This document shows, in pieces, positions 1 to 10,895 of a stretch of DNA of 64,000 nt. Numbering within the stretch: the first letter of the stretch is position 1; every line of letters starts with the position of its first letter. A model generated the notes under the pieces. It saw only the letters and a list, made by a program, of their open reading frames with translations, did no database searches and had not been told where the DNA came from. This DNA comes from Brachionus manjavacas (lineage: Eukaryota > Rotifera > Eurotatoria > Ploima > Brachionidae): assembly GCA_019054805.1 (NCBI GenBank), contig JAHQIY010000003.1:3224001-3288000 (forward strand). Direction: 5' to 3'. A program made the position numbers and the translations under genes.

Positions 1-552
1 ACAGGAGATGAAGTTAGATCTGACAACAACTGCACACTCACTTCAAAGCAAAACAATCCAGCCCATTCTCCATTGTCAGTAAACGTTGATTCAGTCAAGA
101 ACGAAACAAACAACTTCCAGCCTAGTTCAGGCTCTTCCAGCAACAATACATCAAACGAGTAAGAATCTTATTACTTTTAGAGTTTAAAATAAGTGTTTCT
201 TTTTCAGTGCGCCCATGAGCAACAATAGTGCCGAGTTTAATCCATTCGGAAATGAAGAAGAAGAAATTACTGAAGCACAAGAAACGAATAAAAGTGAAGA
301 TGAAGTAGAGAGAACGGTTTATTTGAATGTGAGGGTTAAGGCACTTTATGATTATCACAGTGCTGAAGATGACGAATTATCCTTTAAAGCTGGTAATTGC
401 ATAAAAGAAAAGAATATTCTGAAAAATTCTTTTTTGATTTTTAAGGAGAAGAAATGATAAAATTGGCAAATGAGGATAATAGAGGTTGGTGTTTGGGAAA
501 GATAGGAGACAAGATTGGATTGTACCCGGCCACTTATGCAACCGAAATTTAA
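1..552 (+). CDS. Syndapin/PACSIN-like protein, C-terminal part (partial at left edge)
   Basis: Three exons: 1-158, 208-392, 446-552, with GT-AG introns of 49 and 53 bp whose phases (2, then 1) agree; stop TAA at 550-552. The first exon reads a Ser/Asn-rich linker. The second carries an NPFG motif in an acidic stretch, then the first half of an SH3 domain (KALYDYHSAEDDELSF). The third completes the SH3 (RGWCLGK, GLYPATY). In the syndapin family the SH3 binds proline-rich endocytic partners such as dynamin and N-WASP, and NPF binds EH-domain proteins; both act at the plasma membrane in endocytosis and actin remodelling. The F-BAR half would lie left of the window. The SH3 differs by about ten of 59 residues from the minus-strand gene at 13853-21282, with the same intron positions, so the two are paralogues. 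It could be a separate SH3 gene if no F-BAR lies upstream. Confidence 0.85.
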
Positions 553-609
553 ACCAGATTTAAAATTATTTGTATAATATTGATATTGAATATTTGATTT
601 TTTTAAAAT

Positions 610-1830
610 TTTTTTTGGTTTTTTTACTTATTTTTCGCGATGGTCGGCTAGACAACCATTTACTAAAAAGTACTAAAATTAATTTGGGTTAGACCACTAA
701 ACACCTGGCAAATATAAAGAAATATAAAGAGTAAATTAGATAAAATTTAATAATGTAAATTTTAGTGGCCGATATTTTTTTTTTGAATAGATAAAAATAT
801 TTTTCAAAATAAATTATTTTTTTAATTATAACGTAAATTGTTTATTATCAAATATTCTTTGAAACAGTATCTTGTTATTGTGCTATCTCTATCTTCAATT
901 TACTTTCTTGACCATAAAATCTTTTTAAAAATTTGATAAAGGTTTGTTTGATAAAAGATTTTTTAGCAAAAAAAAAAAGCACCAAAAAAAAAATACTAAA
1001 AGCACCAAACGGGGTCAAATGACTCTTTTTAAAATTAAAGTTTTATGGCTTTATTCGAAAAAAAAATATATTAAACTAATCATATATCAATTTTAAATCA
1101 TGTAATAAAAAAAAAGATTCCTATTAAAATTATTTCTCACATTTTTTACAAATAATCACACGTTCCGTTGTACATTGTCCTCATACTGATTTTTTTCAGT
1201 TTATACAGATTAAATTAGTTTTATTATTATTGGAAAGGCGAATTTGACACTTAGAACGCTTTGGAGAACTGTTTTCTTAATCATCTAAACTTTGTGCTCT
1301 TTTTGGTACACTTTTAGGTGTTTGGGGTGCAGAATGGGTAGAACTTTTGGAATAATTTTCAAGGATTTTTTCAATAAGTTTTATTAAAAAATCAAGCCTG
1401 GAGATTCGACTTTTAATAATTTCTTTGAATAAAATCCAGCTTTTTATGCATGCCATGTTTATAAGATTTTAAATACTTGCATGGGTCATCGTCTAGGAGT
1501 GGCTTTGACTGAATAAAACTTGAACATTTGAGTCATGATATGTTGTTAAAATAGACACATTTTTATCAACTTTGGTTTTTTTACTTATTTTTCGCGATGG
1601 TCGGCCAGACAGCCATTTACTGAAAAGTACTAAAATTAATTTGGGTTAGACCACTAAACGGCTGGTAAATTTAAAGAAATATAAAGAGGAAATTAGTTAA
1701 AATTTAATAATGTAAATTTTAGTGGCCGATATTTTTTTTTGAATAGATAAAAATATTTTTTCAAAATAAATTATTTTTTTAATTATTACGTAATTTTTTT
1801 ATCAACAAATATTCTTTGAAACTAGTGTTG
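610..1830. repeat. Two ~250-bp direct repeats about 955 bp apart
   Basis: About 618-866 and 1573-1822 are near-identical direct repeats. Both start with a T-rich stretch followed by ttcgcgatggtcgg, contain ttagaccactaaac and ttttagtggccgatat, and end at ttctttgaaac. The 700 bp between them includes a minus-strand stretch (about 1421-1240) that reads as protein for some 40 codons, then a stop, then more coding-like codons. This could be a decayed element with terminal direct repeats or a local duplication. The ends lack an obvious TG..CA, so I do not call them LTRs. Confidence 0.7.
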
Positions 1831-1834
1831 GATA

Positions 1835-1990
1835 CGATCAAGACAAACCGGCCCAATACACGGACGGTTTTTTGCGGTCATTTGGCTGGTAAGCTAGGCG
1901 GTCTATTTTTTTGACCGCCAAAATAAACAGCCTAAAAAACACGGACGGCCAAGTTATTAGCGGTTAGCCACTTGTTTTTTCGCCAATATT
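1835..1990. repeat. Repeat with alternating GACCG/CGGTC motifs (MITE-like, fragment)
   Basis: Contains many short gaccg, ggacgg and cggtc words and the string agcggttagccac. The same vocabulary, including gctaaccgcc and gaccgcc, recurs at 60020-60330 in a clearer inverted-repeat arrangement. It is probably a copy or fragment of the same small non-coding element. Confidence 0.5.
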
Positions 1991-2356
1991 GAGCAAAAAT
2001 AAGACAACAATTTTTATGATTCTCGGTTATAAGTGAGTAATATGAAATTTTATTAAAAATTTTCAGTAAGCTCTGCAAAAACTTTTTGCAAATTTTAACC
2101 GAATTTTTTTTCATGGTGTGCATTTAACAGAAAATTACAGAGTTGAGAATTTGTTTGTACATTACTGTTTGAAAAACAAAATAAAAAAATTAATTTAAAA
2201 ATTTGAATTTTAGTAACTTTATTCACTAATGTTTTGTTTGTGTGAGTTAATAATAAAAATATTAAAAGCGAATTTTTTTTACATTTTTTTCTTTAAAATT
2301 AAGAATATAAGCATCTAGATTCAATTAAAAATTTAATGAGACAGTTATTTAAACAG

Positions 2357-5300
2357 TTAACCAGTATTGCCACTACATTTTTTATTCCCCAAATTACAAC
2401 TAAATTCACACTCCAAGTCATAATTGCACTGGTAGATGTCACCATTTTTTATGTGACATCTATACTCAGGCGTGTAACCTATTACTGTATATGCAGGTGC
2501 ATTACATCTTAATTTAAATAATTTTTAAAATATTTAGACTTTAAATGAGAAAAATTACTCGCATTTATTGTCTGTACATCTAGTGGTAGAAATGATGCTT
2601 CCATCTGGCAATAGCAATTGACCACTGCAATCACTACCATTATTACAATATGAACCAACTTGTCCTATTAACAAAATAGGCTAAAGAAGTTAAAAATTGT
2701 AAAACATTAAAGAGAAAAAAGGTACGATATTGATTTGAACAATGGAATTTAAAATTTTTACGTAAATTTTTGTTAAGGAAGTCAACTATTGGTTTAATGA
2801 AACCTGAACCTGAAACCTGAAGAATATATATGGTTACAAAAAATATTCCAATTTTATCATTGAATACCTGGATCTGAAATAACTGCAACTTTTAAAGGGT
2901 TAATTATTTAAGAGCCCTAGGTATAGAAAAAATGAAATTAAGTAGTTCAAAGGACGGAGATTACGAATTCCAAGAAAAATTAGAAATTAACAAAGCATTT
3001 AAATTTTGAATTTCTGGAACTTTAATCTTATGCTTTAATAAAAAATTTAGAAATCTTACTTATTTAAATCTATTTAAAATTAGAATCTTTTAAAAAAATT
3101 TAAAAAAAAACCTTGAAATGTTATAAAAATATGAAAATCTTTGATGAAATCTAATTACACATTTAAAAATATTATGATCAATTTTGAAAAACGAAGTTTG
3201 ATAAAAAAAACTTACTTTTCCCAATTAAATGATAATCTATTTGTAAAGGAGTCTTAATTTGAAAATTCGCACAGCCAAATTAAAATATCTATAACTGTAT
3301 AACTATCTTTAAAGGTTTTAGATAGTTGACTAAATTTTTTTAAATTTTTCTTGAGTATTTAGGTTAAAAATAATAACAGATTTTTGATTATTTCAAATGA
3401 ATCTAAAGTAAAAATCTGTATACTTAATGAAAATGGTAAAAATTCCTTACTACAAAGTTAAACCTAAATTTGTAAAAAAGATGATTATTCATATTCTTTG
3501 GCTCTTCTACTTAATACAAAAATTTTATGTACTTCCAATGCTATGTAAACATTCTTTTAAAAGTAAATCATTTATTTTGAGTTTCTCTTACCATCAGCCT
3601 TTCTTCCTGCTACAGTTGTAAAATCTAAACATTGGTCATCAAAAATTTGAGTACCAATCGGGCACTTTTCTACACATTCATTATTTTCGAACTTTTCATT
3701 TTCTTCACACTGACAAATGTTATCTCGACAATTTAATTTTTCTTGTTTAACTTTACACTCATACGAAAAATTACAAGGTAAACCATAAGATTTTCCATCG
3801 ACACAAGACGACTCATTCCAATATTTGTCATTAGAATTCGAACAATCACAAATTTTTAATGTTTGATTTGATGGACAGCTGCATCTTTCTATGAAATCAG
3901 TACAAACTAGATTTTCAGAAGAGTTACAGTCATCATCTGAACTGCATGATAATGTGGAATATGTTAATCTACATTCTTGATTTGATGTATCCCAAGTATG
4001 TGTATTTAAAGTACACATGCAACTACTATTTTGACATGTCAAACCCTTTAGACTTGAACATTGCCAATCATTGTCACAAATTGAATTAATTGATTTTTTT
4101 ACTCTGCATTCTGAAGTAATATTTTCAAAATACTCATCAAAATTGCACAGACAAAAATTGTTCATTGAATGACAAGTCATTGCTTCTAAACACATTGTAT
4201 CATTGTCACAAGCTTCAAATTCTCCCAGGCGGGTTACACATTGTTTAAATTCTTCATGATAATATTGACCGGGTGGACATGAACAAATATAGTTTATGCA
4301 GTCAGTAGCATCTGAATCTAGACATTCGGACTTTTGATTACAAGTTTCCAAATGTCTTTTTTTACCCTGACATTTATTTCCATTCCAAAATTCTCTTGTT
4401 AAAAAAAATATTTTATTGTCAAAAGAAAAAATAAAGATTAGAATTACAGTGAATAATTAGAGCAAATACATGAACCAGCTATACAGAGTGTATTTTGTGT
4501 CTTAGTCTGACATTCGAAATCATTTGAACAATGGTCTGTGTAATTTTTAGCCGAAGAACAAAATGATCCGTCCCAGAATTCTTCAGAACCTTCAACTCTA
4601 CTGCAGTCACATATACCATCAACTGATGCGATAGGACAATTGCAATTTTGGTTAATGCATTTAAGATTTTGATCCGGGTTACATGCATCACCTGTCAGAC
4701 AAGATCCCTCTGAATATGTCAATAAACATTTTTGATTTGTGTTCGACCATGTATGTGATGATGAACCACAAATGCAACGATTACCAGTGCACACAAGACC
4801 CAAATCAGATCTACACTCCAAATTTTTGTCACAATAGTTATTAACTATTTTTTGATCAGTACATTGATTAGTTGTATTATCATAGTACTTATTTCCTAGA
4901 CACATACAATTAGTGCCATTGCAGACCATGTCTTTTAGACACATTTCGGTGGAAAAGCATGTTTCTAATTCTCCCAGGCGAGACACACATTTGTTTATTG
5001 AAAAATATTCTGTTTCCTGACAGACACAGTGGGTAGAATTGCAATAAGTTGATTCCGAATCCAGACATTGTTGTGGTTCCGTGCATGACTCCAAATAGTA
5101 TTTCTTTGGAATACATCTAGTACCATTGAAATATTCTCTTGATAATTGAAAAAAAATAAATTCAATCATTTTTTAATTAATTACTTTTTATTTTAACAAT
5201 AAATTATGATAACTCACGGCTAAGTCTGAATGTAATGAGGCTCGTTCAAAAAATTAGGCATTTTTTCATTTTTTTTAAATAAATTTTAAAGAATTTTTTT

Positions 5301-8058
5301 TTTTTAATTATAAATATATATATATATTTTTATAAAGAAAAAGAAAGTCAAATAAAGAAAGTGTCAAATGAAAAATTTATTTTATATATTTTTTTTTCTA
5401 TTAAGAATTTAATACGGATATAGATAAAGGAAAAATCTTTCCACAACCAAATGTTAAAAAATATACCAATAGAGACTTATTTGAAATAAGTTAACTCTTT
5501 AACATGAGTTTGGAACAAAGCCAAGTCCCAAAATCTTGAAAAATAGCAAGTATAACCATGATCCCTAAGAAATCTTCCCCGACTCAAGACCCTAGTAACT
5601 ATGGTCCAATTAGTATGACAAGATGTCTCGGCAAATAACTTGGACGTATTATTTACACCAGAAAATATAATTTTCTTGAGAACAATAAATTACTGATTCA
5701 AGAGCAATGAGGATTTAGAAAAAATAGACGCATTGCAGATAATCTTTATTTTCTTATTCAAAAAGTTTTAGAGTCTTTTAGTAGAAAGAAAAAAGTCTGT
5801 TGTCTTTATTTTGACATTTCTAAAGCTTTTGATAGAGTTTGGCACGATGGACTAATTTACAAGCTAATTAGAATTAATCTATCTCCTTATCTTATTTATT
5901 GGATAAGGTCGTTTCTGCATTTAAGATCTTTTAGAGTAAATGTAAATGGTCACCTAACTAATCAATACCCTATTAAAGCAGAATTTCCCCAAGGGTCAGT
6001 AGTCTACTTCCTTTTAGCCCTTTTATAAATGACATGCCAAAAAGAAACAAAACAAACTGCAATTACTCTCTTCTTTTTTGTAGATGATTTGGTTAATTTT
6101 TTTTACTTTTAAAAAGAATTGGAAATATTGGAAACATGATTAATAAGGACCTAAATGGAAGATGACTTTTCAAATGGAAAATAATAAATTCTATTGAAAA
6201 GTCATTTTTCATGATCTTTTAGAAGAAAATTAAATATTAAAATCAATCTTGACCTTAAAATTAATGCTAACAATTTAAATAATATGGAAAAAGTCAAATT
6301 CTTAGGAATCACATTAGACTCAAAACTTACTTTTGGCCCAATGGTGGATGAATTAAAAGAGCGCTGTAATTCAAGAGATAATATAATAAATTATTTCTCA
6401 AATAGAAAATGGGGTTTAAAACCAAAAACGTTAGGTAATCTTTTTAAATCTTTGATAGGATCAATCTTGGGTTATTCTTTTCCTTGTTTAAATTCATTCT
6501 CAGGAACCAAAATCAAAAAAATACAAGTTATTCAAAATTCTATTGAAAAGTCTTTTTACATGATCTTTGAGAAAAAAAATAAAAATTCAAATCAATCTTT
6601 GCCTTAAAATTAATTATAACAATTAATAATGAGGAAAAAGTCAAATTCTTAGGAATCACATTATACTTAAAACTTCAATTAGTCCAATGGTGGATGAATT
6701 AAAAGAGCGCTGTTTCCAATGGACTCTTTGAGTTGAGCGAGAAATATGTCAGGGTAGGTTTGAGTCATTCTGTTATATTGGTCTTGAAGAATATAGGACT
6801 GGTGGAAGAATATAGAGAAGATTTTGAATAAAGATATATTGAATATCCAATTCCATTGTGTAATTTCTAAACAAATTCTTCTTTTTTTCCTGAACTATCA
6901 AATATTTAAACATGTCTAACCTCTAGCTTCTTTTAGCTTATCTTTTTTTTTTCTTATATTCTTAATTCTGAAGGAGCATTAGCTTTTACAAACAATTAAA
7001 TTAATTTAAATTAAGTATTATTTGAATTTGGAGTCTCTTCGTGGACTCTGGAAAAACTTCAGAGAAGAGCTACAAAAATTCCTCATCAGAGTCGCATATT
7101 TTCGAATTGAGATTCAGCTAAATCTCTTTTTAATTATTTGATTATTTTTAGAAATGTATAAATTTAGTTCTAATTTTCAAATTTTCAATATTTTTCAAAA
7201 TGAAGAAATAGACGCACTGCAGTTAAATACCAAAAAAAAAAGACTCAAAACTTTGGACTATAAATTTAAGTCCAAATTCTAAACTTAAATTTTGTGACTC
7301 CTTAAGGAACTAGAGGCTTAATTTTAATTTTTTTTTGCATTTATAATCTACACTTAAAAAATAATTTTTATTGCTAATTTGATGGACATAATATCTTTTT
7401 TAAATTATCGAAATGCTACTACCATAGATGGCGCAAGTCATCTCCTCAAGCATCTTATATTACTTTTATTCATTAATTAATGATATATAATCTTGAATAT
7501 AGTATTTTTATATAAAGTATTATTATTACCTTGTTTCATCTTTGCATTTACAAGTATTGTCAAAACAAAATACGTTTTGAGTGATAATTTGACATTGTCT
7601 ATGGTTACTACATATGCTTCCAAAGTCAAATGCTGATTCACATTCTTTTCCGTTCCAAAACATTTCACCATTAGCTGTTCGAAGACATAAATTATCATTA
7701 GACACTGTATTTGTTAAGAAAAGGTGAATTGAATTCGGAACGAAATGAAATGCACCAAAAATTACAATCATTATAGTCAAAATTATTATCCAAGCAAAAA
7801 AGCAAGAAAACAAAAATACAGTTATTTTGTTTTGATTTTTCTTAAAGAACGGCTCTTTCTTTTCTGTGGCATAATTCAATTTACTTTTTTCTGATTCATT
7901 TGGCTTGGGTGAAACTTTTTCGGTCCTATTACCTTTGACTGCCTGATATTTTTTTGATAGCTTTCAAAATTGTTATAAATAGGTAGAGCCAGTGGTATTT
8001 CCAAAACTTCAGGCTCAATTTGGAACCATCTTCTATTTGATTGTATTGGTTTTTCCAT
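2357..8058 (-). CDS. Type II membrane protein with cysteine-rich (EB/EGF-like) ectodomain, five exons
   Basis: Exons on the minus strand: 8058-7530, 5137-4448, 4394-3592, 2664-2559, 2507-2357 (stop 2357-2359). All introns are GT-AG and all phases agree (2, 2, 1, 2), giving about 759 residues if one base missing in the T7 run at 7949-7955 is allowed for. Residues 1-78 are cytoplasmic and Lys/Glu-rich with no signal peptide. Residues 79-106 are one hydrophobic helix (FLFSCFFAWIIILTIMIVIF). The rest is extracellular, with closely spaced Cys of the C-x3-C/C-x-C kind seen in EB and EGF-like modules. Exons 2 and 3 encode homologous blocks of roughly 230 residues; the last two exons add another Cys-rich module (CNNGSDC, CNYDLECEFSC). 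The ligand is unknown. The layout suggests an adhesion or scavenger-type receptor, but that is inference. The large introns hold LINE debris. Confidence 0.85.
2665..3591. other. Intron of the cysteine-rich gene; nothing else recognised
   Basis: AT-rich intron between exons 3 and 4 of the cysteine-rich gene, bounded by a strong donor (gtaaga at 3591-3586) and the acceptor AG at 2666-2665. The open frames here have no coding character. Confidence 0.6.
5540..6990 (+). pseudogene. Decayed LINE reverse transcriptase (family A) with internal duplication and 3' end
   Basis: Antisense within the large intron of the cysteine-rich gene. The + strand reads broken RT segments in order: a DPSNYGPISMTRCLGK-like motif near 5600, a GFRKNRR..ADNLYFL-like segment, FDISKAFDRVWHDGLIYKL near 5810-5870, FPQGSV near 5985, then a connection segment at 6284-6607 (KVKFLGITLDSKLTFGP). 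Stops and frameshifts are frequent, and the catalytic FADD region is damaged. About 6190-6372 is repeated at about 6538-6715. The 3' end at 6967-6990 has the family signature ctgaaggagcattagct. This is a jockey/CR1-type LINE of the family seen at 24.0-25.9, 29.1, 30.7-31.7 and 36.1 kb. It is not functional. Confidence 0.85.
7405..7480 (+). mobile_element. LINE 3' end fragment, (ATT)n-tailed family B
   Basis: The string accatagatgg followed by catctcctcaagc matches the 3' ends at 11925-11965 and 43405-43440. A 5-bp stem (7426-7430 with 7439-7443) is retained. No coding sequence of this copy is recognisable upstream. Confidence 0.55.
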
Positions 8059-9361
8059 TTTTTTTTCATTAAATTTTAAAATTCCTTCTTTGAAATTAAA
8101 TAGTATGGTTTAAGCAAACAATTTTCTTGATTAAATAATAAAGGATTTCATTTTTACCCTTACATCAATCGAAACCTCTTGATTTTTATAAACATTTTTA
8201 AAATCATAAAGTTTAGACAAAAGTTAGCTGTTAAATAAGAAAAACTTAAATTTTGTGAATCCTTTTCAAATTAATTATTTTTAGCTTTTTGTAAACATTT
8301 TTAAATTAATTTCTTTTAGTTATTTCTTCATTTTTTAAGATTGGAATCATTTCTTATAAAGGTAAGAGATTCTTCGGTTGAAGAAAAATCATATCGCTTT
8401 TTCAGTTCCTCAGAATATTTAGTCAAATTTTTTTCTTTGTTCCATCACTTTAACTTTAAATGGATTTTGTTGATTTTGTTCTTTGGTCGGTAGATTTATA
8501 ATTGATCATAAAGTAAAATTTTAAAACCAAAAAATCAATACAATTAAAATAATTGTGAAAGGAAAAATTGATATTGTTCAAAGCCATCTTTATTTTATTG
8601 TAACTTTTATATATTATCGTAGTAATTATCTTCATTGAATAGGTGATGGACCTTTATCAAAAAAATTTTCCACTTAATTTTTGCTTTTAATTATCATTCA
8701 TTTATTTTTTGAAAAAATTTCAGCCTTATATATTTATAGGCAATATGAAATTTATAACAATATAACTGTATCTTCCGAAAAAAATCAGAAAAATTTCTTA
8801 ATTTTTTTCATTTTATGTTTTAGGCTGTAAAACCTTTTAGTGGCGATAGATAAAGGTGGCCATATTTTTTTCCATCAGAAAAATCATTTGAAAATAATTG
8901 ACAATTAGTTGACATTTTAAAAATTCTTATGGATAAATGTTTTCCTCAACAGCTGTCAGATGAGCTCTTCTTGACAAAGTGTGACTAATGTTCTTTCAGA
9001 AACCGGAACATTGTGATAGAAGATTTTGCAAAGAATGTTCATGTTTAAACAACAAAAAAATGGATTATTTTATGAAAAATATTGAACCTTTTTAAAAATT
9101 TAAATGATCCTTTTTATAAAAAAATAAAGTTTAGTTTACTTAATAAATTTGAATAAGTCATTGATATTTTCATTAAAATGGTGATGGTTGGTTTAATTCA
9201 TAAAAAAAAAATAATATCCCGAAAAATTACCTAACCCTAACATCTTTTTACAGTCTATAACATTATTTTATGAAAACTTATTCAATAAATGTATAAAGAT
9301 GTAAAATTTCGAGTTGCAAAAAAATTTTTATTAAACTAAAAATATCTAATAAAAATCAAGT
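8059..9361. other. No gene seen
   Basis: AT-rich sequence upstream of the cysteine-rich gene. It should contain that gene's promoter and 5' UTR, but I see no convincing core promoter, repeat or exon. Confidence 0.5.
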
Positions 9362-10069
9362 ATTTGTTCTATAATTGGATACCCCGATCATCATCGATTG
9401 TACACAAATCGAGTGTGTAAATGAATTCACATACCTAGGTAGCACTATCAGCACAACGTTGGGAACACACAGAGACATTAAGAATAGACTTGCTAAAGCA
9501 AAGAGTGTCTTTGCTAGACTCCGACCAGCATGGAAATCAAAAAGCTTTAGCAAGGAAACAAATCTTAAACTATACAACAGTGTAGTAAAAGCCACATTGA
9601 TGTACGGAAGTGAATGTTGGGGGATGAGTGAATGTTGGGGGATGAGTGAATCTGACAGGAAAAGCCTTAACAGCTTCCACACAGGAAGCCTGCGGAGGAT
9701 TCTCGGGATACACTGGCCTGAGACATTGTCAAATGCTGACCTATACAGAAGAACAAATTCAGAGCCATTAAGTCAATGCATTAAGAACAAAAGACTGCGA
9801 TGGCTTGGGCATGTACTAAGAATGAAAGAAACACGGATACCAAAAAGGGCCCTTCAATGGACACCTCAAGGGGGACGTAAGGTAGAACGACCAGCAGTAA
9901 CATGGAGGTCAACAATCACGAAAGAGCTCATCGAAATGGGTATGACATGGGGAGAAGCAAGGGTAAAGGCAAAAGATCGACTTGAGTGGAAATCAAAAGT
10001 AATGACCCTATGCTCCACAAGGAGTGAATAAGGAAAAAAGAAAAAAAAAAAAAAAAATTTGTTCTATAA
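9362..10069 (+). mobile_element. 5'-truncated poly(A)-tailed LINE insertion with 13-bp TSD (family C)
   Basis: The direct repeat atttgttctataa lies at 9362-9374 and again at 10057-10069, bracketing coding sequence and a poly(A) tail. The inserted body is 9375-10056. This is the standard product of target-primed reverse transcription: 5' truncation, 3' A tail and duplicated target. The body is richer in GC than its surroundings and nearly free of damage, so the insertion looks fairly young. Confidence 0.92.
9375..10031 (+). CDS. C-terminal part of a LINE reverse transcriptase (truncated, family C)
   Basis: 218 open codons, not a complete gene: it begins inside the ORF because the insertion is 5'-truncated. 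It covers the region after the RT palm, with the motifs FTYLGSTIS, LYNSVVKATLMYGSECW, LRRILGIHWPE, RLRWLGHVLRM and RPAVTWRSTI, typical of the C-terminus of endonuclease-type non-LTR retrotransposons in many invertebrates. The catalytic RT and endonuclease domains are absent, so it cannot move itself. An 18-bp unit is tandemly repeated near 9610-9645, giving ECWGMS twice. Poly(A) follows the stop directly. I do not assign the clade with certainty. Confidence 0.85.
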   Translation: MDTPIIIDCTQIECVNEFTYLGSTISTTLGTHRDIKNRLAKAKSVFARLRPAWKSKSFSKETNLKLYNSVVKATLMYGSECWGMSECWGMSESDRKSLNSFHTGSLRRILGIHWPETLSNADLYRRTNSEPLSQCIKNKRLRWLGHVLRMKETRIPKRALQWTPQGGRKVERPAVTWRSTITKELIEMGMTWGEARVKAKDRLEWKSKVMTLCSTRSE

Positions 10070-10142
10070 ATTAGAATTTTTCTTCCGTCAGTATTTTTGT
10101 TGAGCTTGACGTGAAAAAACCTAATTTTATGTCATTTAACAT

Positions 10143-10163
10143 TTATATATATATATATATATA
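10143..10163. repeat. (TA)n microsatellite
   Basis: About ten TA dinucleotides between the family C LINE insertion and the minus-strand LINE relic. Confidence 0.8.
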
Positions 10164-10800
10164 AAGGTGCAACATTCGCTTTCTTCCAAACTAGAGGCAA
10201 AAGTTTCAAATAATCATCTTTCGTAAAAACTGAATGAAAATAATATTCAAAATACCCGCAATCTGACCTGAGCACCAGAGAGCAACTTTTTTTTCTTGCT
10301 TTTAAAATATTTGTTAATAGGCTTTGGATTAGACTTAGCAAACTGAGCCAATTTAGCCTCATAGGCTAAGATTGCATCATTAACCGCTCTGGATGCTACA
10401 CTCTTCGTTCTCAAGAAATTTTTTCTCTTTTCAATTACCCAACTGCTATGCTTATAAGACTGCCAAGACGAGTATTTTTGTCTTAGTTTAGCTTTTACCT
10501 CTTTAGTGAGCTAAGGGGCACCAAACACATAATCACCCCTACTATAAACGAATACTGAATCAACATAACTTGATTTTTGTTGATTGTAAATGTGATGCAC
10601 CAAGTTTAACGCCAAATGACCACGATTAAGCTTAATACACACACCAACGCCGGTGAGGTTTTTTCCGCTTACATTTTAACCAATGTAGCCTTCAAATAAG
10701 GGACTGTAATCTTCTGTAAACCAAGTTTCACTCACCATAATTAAGTCGTAACAATCCGAAATAGTGTCTACTACAACGAGCTCGTAAAATTTTTTGAAAT
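10158..10800 (-). pseudogene. LINE relic: endonuclease and linker fragments, internally deleted
   Basis: Reading the minus strand from 10800 down gives an AP-endonuclease-like motif (DLIMVSETWF) and GVGVCIKLNRGHLAL, then a jump to the linker seen before the RT (KEVKAKLRQKYSSWQSYKHSSWVIEKRKNFLR) and the start of the RT (YYFHSVFTKDD, VWKKANVAPLY). At least two stop codons and large internal deletions are present, so this is a dead composite fragment. The motif order fits a jockey/CR1-type LINE with an APE endonuclease. Confidence 0.75.
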
Positions 10801-10834
10801 AAAATTTAAGCTCATTAAGGAATCAATTTCTTTT

Positions 10835-10895
10835 ATTTATCTATCATTTATTTGTTTATCATGACCGAACTAAAGCTTCTTCAGAATAAAATATA
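10835..10895 (-). mobile_element. LINE family A 3'-end fragment
   Basis: The minus strand reads ttctgaagaagctttagttcgg followed by an aaataaat-type tail. It is a diverged copy of the family A terminus, with only the last tens of bases present. Confidence 0.5.

Noticed and set aside
618-1822. Direct repeats as LTRs of a retrotransposon
   Set aside because: No TG..CA ends, no primer-binding site and no RT or integrase sequence between them.
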